20,026 bases of DNA from JAMIFV01 sp035906055 (GTDB lineage: Bacteria > Pseudomonadota > Alphaproteobacteria > Rickettsiales > JABCZZ01): the NCBI GenBank assembly GCA_035906055.1, contig JAMIFV010000034.1, forward strand, positions 1 through 20,026. The letters are read 5' to 3'. The position numbers were made by a program, and so were the translations under genes. Below, piece after piece: positions 15,577-20,026 of this stretch; the first letter of the stretch is position 1, and each line of letters begins with the position of its first letter. The notes under the pieces are model-generated. The model searched no databases. It was given only the letters and a program-made list of their open reading frames with translations, and had not been told where the DNA came from.

Positions 15577-16367
15577 AAAAACTGATCTGCCTGCTCGTCG
15601 GCCTCATGCTGTCTTCCCCTGCCATGGCGCAGTCGGATTTTGAGCCGTATGTATCCGGTGTTGACGACACGCAGGGCGGGCGCGAATCCAAGCTCGATAA
15701 ACCGGCGCGCAAACTGCTGTGGGACAGCGTGCTCAATTATTACAAAGACCCCAAGCCTGAGAAGGTCGATACGCTGCTCGACCTCATGGCCAGCACCGAC
15801 ATGCTTACCCGCAAGACCGCATGGGCACCGCTGGTGGGCTTCCTCACCGTGGTGTTTCCCGCCAACAAGGACCACGTGATGCGCTGGATGAGCCGCAACG
15901 ACTACAACACGCACGCGCAGTATGTGATCGTCAACGCGCTGATGCATGCGGGCATGAAGGAAAGCGCGCTCCTGTTTGCCAAGGCGCATCGCTGGGAAGG
16001 TGAGGACATGATCCGCCTGCGCGACATGAACCACAAAATAAACCTGAAAAATCTACCCATTGTAATGCCCGGGCATATCGATACGCTATGGGGTGCATTC
16101 TTCGCTTCAGGCGACACGGTGTATGTGGAGCAGATCATCGAAGCCATGCTTACGGAGAAAACACACTCCAAGGAGCTCAATAACGCCTATTACATGACCG
16201 ATGACGCCGACCCCACGACCGAGAATAAAGCGCTCGCGGCCATGACACTACGTGACTACGCCAGGGATAACCCTCCTGTGCGCGAAGCGATTGAAAAACG
16301 CCTCAACGCGGAAACCAAGGGCTCCTCCAAATATGAACTTTACCGAAGCATTCTGGACATCAAATAA
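15573..16367 (+). CDS. Exported protein of unknown function, between coaX and rnj
   Basis: A 264-residue protein that I do not recognise. It starts with a clear Sec signal peptide: MKKLIC, a hydrophobic core LLVGLML, then SSPAMA|QS with likely cleavage after residue 19. A cysteine at position 6 lies too early for a lipobox, so it should be soluble in the periplasm rather than a lipoprotein. The mature part looks mostly alpha-helical with Trp/Met-rich stretches (WAPLVGFLTVVF, DTLWGAFFASGD, YVEQIIEAML) and a charged C-terminus. It could be a helical-repeat scaffold, but no repeat unit is clear by eye. Its ATG overlaps the coaX stop (ATGA) and its stop overlaps the rnj start (TAATG), so it is firmly embedded in the operon. 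Confidence 0.85.
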   Translation: MKKLICLLVGLMLSSPAMAQSDFEPYVSGVDDTQGGRESKLDKPARKLLWDSVLNYYKDPKPEKVDTLLDLMASTDMLTRKTAWAPLVGFLTVVFPANKDHVMRWMSRNDYNTHAQYVIVNALMHAGMKESALLFAKAHRWEGEDMIRLRDMNHKINLKNLPIVMPGHIDTLWGAFFASGDTVYVEQIIEAMLTEKTHSKELNNAYYMTDDADPTTENKALAAMTLRDYARDNPPVREAIEKRLNAETKGSSKYELYRSILDIK

Positions 16368-18031
16368 TGAACGTGAACTTTAAAGACTATTCTGACGAAC
16401 TGCTATTCGTGCCGCTGGGCGGCTCCAACGAGATCGGCATGAACCTCAACCTTTATGGCTATAAGGGCAAATGGATCATGATCGACCTTGGCATCGGCTT
16501 TGCCGACGCCTACTACCCCGGCGTGGAAGTGCTGCTGCCCGATATCGAGTTCATCGCCGAGCGCAAGAAAGACCTGCTCGGCATCGTGCTCACGCACGCG
16601 CATGAAGACCATTTAGGCGCTGTTCCCTATCTCTGGGAAGAATTGCAGGTGCCGGTCTATGCCACACCGTTCACCTCCGCCGTGCTCAAGGCCAAGCTGG
16701 CCGATGAAGGCCTGAACCTAAGGATTCCGGTAAATGAAGTCCAGCCCGGCACCAGGATACAGATGGGGCCGTTTGAATTCGAGATGATCCCCCTCACCCA
16801 CTCCATTCCGGAAATGCAGGCCATCGCGCTGCGCACGGATAAAGGCGTGGTGATGCACACCGGTGACTGGAAACTCGACCCCGATCCCCTCGTCGGCCCC
16901 GCCACCGACGAAGCCACACTCAAACGCTACGGGGATGAAGGCATCCTCGCCATGGTATGCGATTCCACCAACGTCTACAGCGACGGGGAATCCGGTTCGG
17001 AAAGCGGCGTGCGCGAAAGCATCACCGAAATCATCGCCAACTGCAAGAACCGCGTAGTGGTCACCACGTTCGCGTCCAACATCGCGCGTGTGGAAACGCT
17101 TATCAAGGCTGGCCACGCGGCAGGCAGGCGCATCGCCATTGCAGGGCGTTCATTGCGCCGTGTTACCACGGCGGCAAAGGAAAGCGGCTACCTGCAGGAT
17201 ATCCCCCCGCTGCTTTCCGAACGCGAAATATCCGATATCCCCAAAGACCAGCTCATGGTCATCTGCACGGGCTGTCAGGGAGAGCCGCTGGCGGCGCTTT
17301 CCAAAGTGGCGCGCGGCGATCATCCCAATATCCGCCTCTCTTCCGGTGATACGGTCATCTTCTCTTCACGCAAGATTCCGGGTAACGAAACCCGCGTGGC
17401 CTATCTTTACAATGCGCTCACCCGCATGGGCGTGGAACTCATCACCGCCAAGCGCCATCATGTGCATGTGTCAGGCCATCCCTGCCGCAATGAGTTAAAG
17501 CGCATGTATGAACTGGTGCGCCCCCGGATTGCCATACCCACGCACGGCGAAGCGCGTCACATCCACGAGCATGCGCTGTTCGCTCAGTCGCTTGGCATAA
17601 AGCAGACCATAGAGGCGCGTAACGGCTCCGTTATCCTGCTCTCCGGCAATGGCCCCACGGAAGTGGGTACGGTAAAGACAGGCTATACCGCTATCGACGG
17701 CAACAGCTTTATTGCATCGGATAACCCCATCCTCAAAATGCGCCGCCGCATCCGCGACGAAGGCTGCTGCGTTATCTCGGTGGTGGTGGACCAGAAAACC
17801 AACGAGTTGCTGGCCGCGCCGCGCATATCTGCTCCCGGTTCACTGGATATGAAGGAGGACCGCGACCTCATCGCCGCACTGGTCGATATGGTGGAAGAAG
17901 CCGTAGGCCGCGCCACGCGCAAGGATACCGTGGACAGGATAAGCGAGAATATCCGCACCGCCGCACGCAAGCTTTACCGCGATGAACTGGGCAAAAAACC
18001 CGTGCTGGACGTGCATGTGATCCGCGTGTGA
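16367..18031 (+). CDS. rnj: Ribonuclease J
   Basis: A 554-residue metallo-beta-lactamase/beta-CASP ribonuclease for mRNA decay and rRNA 5' processing, with 5'-3' exonuclease and possible endonuclease activity. The zinc ligands are all visible: H77, H79, D81 and H82 in LTHAHEDHLGA; H145 in LTHSIPE; D167 in HTGDWKLD; and H393 in IPTHGEARH. The beta-CASP insert lies between, with HHVHVSGHPCRNELK at 364-378 reading into the distal MBL part. The C-terminal domain from about residue 470 is the short kind usual in alphaproteobacteria. The start codon overlaps the stop of the exported-protein gene by one base. RNase J in a proteobacterium points to the alpha class, where it is common. Confidence 0.95.
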   Translation: MNVNFKDYSDELLFVPLGGSNEIGMNLNLYGYKGKWIMIDLGIGFADAYYPGVEVLLPDIEFIAERKKDLLGIVLTHAHEDHLGAVPYLWEELQVPVYATPFTSAVLKAKLADEGLNLRIPVNEVQPGTRIQMGPFEFEMIPLTHSIPEMQAIALRTDKGVVMHTGDWKLDPDPLVGPATDEATLKRYGDEGILAMVCDSTNVYSDGESGSESGVRESITEIIANCKNRVVVTTFASNIARVETLIKAGHAAGRRIAIAGRSLRRVTTAAKESGYLQDIPPLLSEREISDIPKDQLMVICTGCQGEPLAALSKVARGDHPNIRLSSGDTVIFSSRKIPGNETRVAYLYNALTRMGVELITAKRHHVHVSGHPCRNELKRMYELVRPRIAIPTHGEARHIHEHALFAQSLGIKQTIEARNGSVILLSGNGPTEVGTVKTGYTAIDGNSFIASDNPILKMRRRIRDEGCCVISVVVDQKTNELLAAPRISAPGSLDMKEDRDLIAALVDMVEEAVGRATRKDTVDRISENIRTAARKLYRDELGKKPVLDVHVIRV

Positions 18032-18037
18032 TTCCCG

Positions 18038-18727
18038 ATGTCTGACAAGCCCGCAAAATACATCGCCTCGTTCGGGCGGCGCAAAGGCCACAAGCTGCGC
18101 CCCAGCCGTGCCGCGCTGTTTGAAACGTTGCTACCCGCCATAGAGGTGGCAAAACCCGAAGGCGCTATCACCGCCCCTTCCCTTTTCGGTAATAATAATC
18201 CCCTCTGGTTTGAGCTGGGGTTTGGCGGCGGCGAGCATCTTGCCGAACAGGCACGGCGCAACCCGGATGTTTCCTTCATCGGCTGCGAACCTTACATCAA
18301 CGGCATATCTACCCTGCTGGCGGCCATCGACGAACACAAGCTTGGCAATGTGCGTGTGTATGGCGGCGATGCCCGTGATATCCTCGACAACCTGCCGGAC
18401 GGCAGCATCGAGCGCATGTTCATCCTCTTCCCCGACCCGTGGCCGAAGGCCCGCCATCACAAGCGCCGCATCATCAACCAGACTACGCTTTCCATTATCC
18501 ATCAGAAACTTAAAGCGGGCGGATCATTGCGCGTAGCCACCGATCATGTGGACTACGCCACATGGATACTTGAGCATTTTATTATATTTAACAAATTCTT
18601 ATGGAAGGCAATCCGCCCTGCTGACTGGCAAACGCCGCCTGCGGACTGGGTTGCCACTCGCTATCAGGGCAAGGCCGAGGCGGAAGGCCGCAAAGCGGTT
18701 TTTCTGGATTTTGTTAAACAACTATAA
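18038..18727 (+). CDS. trmB: tRNA (guanine-N7-)-methyltransferase
   Basis: A 229-residue SAM-dependent enzyme that makes m7G46 in the variable loop of tRNAs. It has the class I methyltransferase motif FELGFGGGEHLAEQA at 58-72, motif II acidic residue E84 (IGCEPYINGI), D111 in VYGGDARDIL, and the family signature LFPDPWPKARHHKRRI at 130-145. The N-terminus KPAKYIASFGRRKGHKLRPSR is typical of the alphaproteobacterial group. It starts 6 bases after the rnj stop and probably ends the long operon. No rho-independent terminator is visible between it and the next gene. Confidence 0.95.
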   Translation: MSDKPAKYIASFGRRKGHKLRPSRAALFETLLPAIEVAKPEGAITAPSLFGNNNPLWFELGFGGGEHLAEQARRNPDVSFIGCEPYINGISTLLAAIDEHKLGNVRVYGGDARDILDNLPDGSIERMFILFPDPWPKARHHKRRIINQTTLSIIHQKLKAGGSLRVATDHVDYATWILEHFIIFNKFLWKAIRPADWQTPPADWVATRYQGKAEAEGRKAVFLDFVKQL

Positions 18728-18728
18728 T
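18723..18728 (+). promoter_or_regulatory. Possible -10 box for the 94-residue unknown gene
   Basis: A perfect TATAAT overlaps the trmB stop, 48 bases before the next start codon. The best -35 candidate, TTTCTG at 18701-18706 (16-bp spacing), is poor, so the call rests mainly on the -10 hexamer. Confidence 0.3.
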
Positions 18729-18776
18729 AGAATAGTATCGTGAGTTAAGAAAAACCAAATTTCACAGGGGTAGGCT

Positions 18777-19061
18777 ATGTTTCTCAAAATGATTGCCGAC
18801 AAAGTTCTGGGCGCAGAAATTCCAGGGACCGGCGAGCGCGGTGGTGATCCCACCGGCATCGCAAGCGCCATCGCTAACATGGGTGACGGCATGCTTTCAG
18901 TTGCCTCAATGCCGAAGATGTCTCAGATGGGGCTAGATGCTATCAGCGCCAATATGAAACAATTTGTAAGCGGCGGCGAAAGCGCTAATGATCCTTCTTA
19001 CGGCCATGCCCTGCCTGCAGTAGAACGCGTTGCCTCTGCCTTTGAGCTCAGCAAACGCTGA
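18777..19061 (+). CDS. Small protein of unknown function (94 residues)
   Basis: I do not recognise this protein. It is small, without a signal peptide or membrane helix, and rich in Gly, Ser, Ala and Met. The N-terminal part reads FLKMIADKVLGAEIPGTGE, the middle has spaced Met/Ser runs (MLSVASMPKMSQMGLDAIS), and the C-terminus is probably helical (LPAVERVASAFELSKR). Codon choice is like that of its neighbours, and the start is preceded by a purine-rich stretch, AGGGGTAGG, at a reasonable distance. A TATAAT upstream and a 146-bp gap downstream suggest it is transcribed on its own. It is probably a real gene, but only comparative data would settle it. Confidence 0.65.
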   Translation: MFLKMIADKVLGAEIPGTGERGGDPTGIASAIANMGDGMLSVASMPKMSQMGLDAISANMKQFVSGGESANDPSYGHALPAVERVASAFELSKR

Positions 19062-19140
19062 CAGCCCGCTGTTCCACCTTGCATTAAGGACATCCGCTCC
19101 ATGGCTGCGCCGTTGCTCGCCCCTGTCGCCGTTGAGCACA

Positions 19141-19172
19141 TAGACAAAGGTTTTTTTCCCCGCTACTATAAT
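19141..19172 (+). promoter_or_regulatory. Promoter for the cyclophilin gene
   Basis: A perfect -10 hexamer TATAAT lies at 19167-19172. The best -35-like box, TAGACA at 19141-19146, is 20 bases away, longer than ideal. The first transcribed base would fall near 19180, leaving a leader of about 28 bases containing the GGAG ribosome-binding site at 19197-19200. Confidence 0.45.
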
Positions 19173-19207
19173 TTTCTTGTTCACCAACCATCATGTGGAG
19201 TATTTCA

Positions 19208-19768
19208 ATGCGTCTAACACGTTTTTTTGCAACCTTACTGGCAGGATTTTTTGTGGCAAATACCGCTTTGGCAGATGACTACCAGATCACCGAGAACACC
19301 GTATTCCTCGACCTGAAAGATGGCCGTGTCGTTATTGAAATGCTTCCCGATCTTGCGCCCAAGCATGTTGCGCGCATCAAGGAACTCATCAAGTCCAAGT
19401 TCTATGACGGCATCGTATGGCACCGCGTAATGGAAGGCTTCATGGCGCAAACGGGTGATCCCACCGGCACCGGCACGGGCGGCTCCGGCCAGAAGCTTGC
19501 TGCTGAATTCACCAGCACCCCGTTCGTACGCGGCATTGTAGGCATGGCGCGCGCGGGTGACCCCAACAGCGGCGACAGCCAGTTCTTCATCATGTTTGGC
19601 CCGAGCCCCAGCCTTAACAACAGCTACACCGTATGGGGCAAGGTGGTCAGCGGCATGGATGTCGTAGACAAGATCAAGCGTGGCAACCTCGCGCAGAACG
19701 GCCAGGTTACTGATCCCGACAAAATCGTTTCCATGCGTATGGCTACCGACGCAGCCCCCGCGAAGTAA
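19208..19768 (+). CDS. Periplasmic cyclophilin-type peptidyl-prolyl cis-trans isomerase
   Basis: A 186-residue exported cyclophilin that speeds proline isomerisation during folding of envelope proteins. The signal peptide is MRLTRFFATLLAGFFVANTALA, with cleavage expected after residue 22 (ALA|DD). Catalytic-site features are HRV at 72-74 with the key R73, GFMAQTGDPTGTGTGG at 77-92 (Q81 in the active site), GMARAGDPNSGDSQFFIMFG at 112-131, and VWGKVVSGMDVVDKI. An in-frame ATG five codons earlier (19193) exists. The one at 19208 is preferred because GGAG at 19197-19200 is 7 bases upstream and the signal peptide then starts correctly. The gene has its own -10 box and a strong terminator, so it is likely a single-gene unit. 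It resembles the E. coli PpiA type, but I leave the symbol open. Confidence 0.93.
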   Translation: MRLTRFFATLLAGFFVANTALADDYQITENTVFLDLKDGRVVIEMLPDLAPKHVARIKELIKSKFYDGIVWHRVMEGFMAQTGDPTGTGTGGSGQKLAAEFTSTPFVRGIVGMARAGDPNSGDSQFFIMFGPSPSLNNSYTVWGKVVSGMDVVDKIKRGNLAQNGQVTDPDKIVSMRMATDAAPAK

Positions 19769-19790
19769 TCCGGCGGTTTACGCAAACGTC

Positions 19791-19819
19791 AAAAGCCAGC
19801 CCTTCACGGGCTGGCTTTT
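19791..19819. terminator. Strong, probably bidirectional rho-independent terminator
   Basis: A perfect 12-bp stem, AAAAGCCAGCCC at 19791-19802 and GGGCTGGCTTTT at 19808-19819, closes a TTCAC loop. It begins 22 bases after the cyclophilin stop. The A-run on the left arm gives a U-run on the opposite strand too. It could therefore also stop minus-strand transcripts from the transposase whose stop codon is at 19834-19836. Confidence 0.93.
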
Positions 19820-19833
19820 GTATTTCGGCATAA

Positions 19834-20026
19834 TTAAAGAAATGGGGGGCTGGAAAGTACAAATTTGATAGCCCTTTTCTTTCTTTGTGATCTCAACCCC
19901 CGGTGGATTTTTATTTTTTCCTTGAGATGCGCGAATGTTCCTTCGAGGTGGTTTATGGTAGGCGGTATTGCGAGGCTTGGTATATCGCGACAGGTAAAGA
20001 GGCTGTGCAGGTTATCCTGCAATGAG
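19834..20026 (-). CDS. Transposase, C-terminal fragment (runs off window edge)
   Basis: The minus-strand frame is open from the right edge of the window and ends at TAA (19834-19836), showing the last 64 or so residues. The sequence includes LAIPPTINHLEGTFAHLKEK, IKIHRGL and a basic tail, RSQRKKRAIKFVL. The pattern T-x-N-x-LEG-x-F-x-x-LK...H-x-GL...(R/K)-rich is the end of a DDE transposase, with the Glu of LEG as the likely third catalytic acid. The IS family is not certain from this piece, but it is not the same protein as the IS630-type fragment at the left edge. Local DNA is more AT-rich than the neighbouring genes. A TTG at 20022 should not be taken as the true start. Confidence 0.72.
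   Translation of the reverse strand, partial: SLQDNLHSLFTCRDIPSLAIPPTINHLEGTFAHLKEKIKIHRGLRSQRKKRAIKFVLSSPPFL

Noticed and set aside
19111..19160. TGCTC...GAGCA inverted repeat followed by a T-run, considered as a terminator for the 94-residue gene
   Set aside because: The stem is only 5 bp with a loop of about 15 bases, and the T-run begins about 12 bases after the stem. This is too weak for an intrinsic terminator.

Overview
This window reads as chromosomal DNA of an alphaproteobacterium, GC-rich (by eye mid-to-upper 50s %) with AT-rich intergenic patches. The main evidence is the chain of complex I genes leading into birA, coaX (type III pantothenate kinase), an RNase J gene and trmB. The protein sequences also look alphaproteobacterial. 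Genus or order cannot be fixed from sequence reading alone.

Layout. (1) Positions 1-133 are the N-terminal end of an IS630-type transposase on the minus strand, running off the left edge. (2) Positions 258-3292 hold two overlapping genes, a heparinase II/III-like protein and a GT4-type glycosyltransferase, probably the tail of a surface-polysaccharide locus. (3) Positions 3424-7635 hold nuoG, nuoH, a DedA-family membrane protein gene and nuoI, all tightly packed. (4) Positions 7636-8056 are a 421-bp non-coding stretch with many hairpins, a rho-independent terminator, a degenerate palindromic repeat and an AT-rich possible promoter. (5) Positions 8057-18727 are a long, almost gapless run: nuoJ, nuoK, nuoL, nuoM, nuoN, birA, coaX, an exported protein of unknown function, rnj and trmB. 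Most junctions overlap by 1, 4 or 8 bases, or are separated by under 10 bases; the 132-bp birA-coaX gap is the exception. (6) Positions 18777-19061 encode a small unknown protein. (7) Positions 19208-19768 encode a periplasmic cyclophilin with a good -10 box and a very strong terminator. (8) Positions 19834-20026 are the C-terminal end of a second, different transposase on the minus strand, running off the right edge.

How the genes work together. NuoG and NuoI carry Fe-S clusters of the peripheral arm of NADH:quinone oxidoreductase. NuoH, J, K, L, M and N form the membrane arm, including the proton channels. nuoA to nuoF are not in the window, so the usual alphaproteobacterial nuo cluster is either split between loci here or was reordered at nuoG. 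Downstream genes add biotin attachment, the first step of coenzyme A synthesis, RNA turnover and tRNA m7G46 methylation. These are housekeeping functions apparently co-transcribed with the respiratory genes.

I found no convincing new defence or mobile system. The points most worth a second look are the DedA gene embedded inside the nuo operon, the structured non-coding block that splits nuoI from nuoJ, the unknown exported protein between coaX and rnj, and the transposase fragments at both edges.
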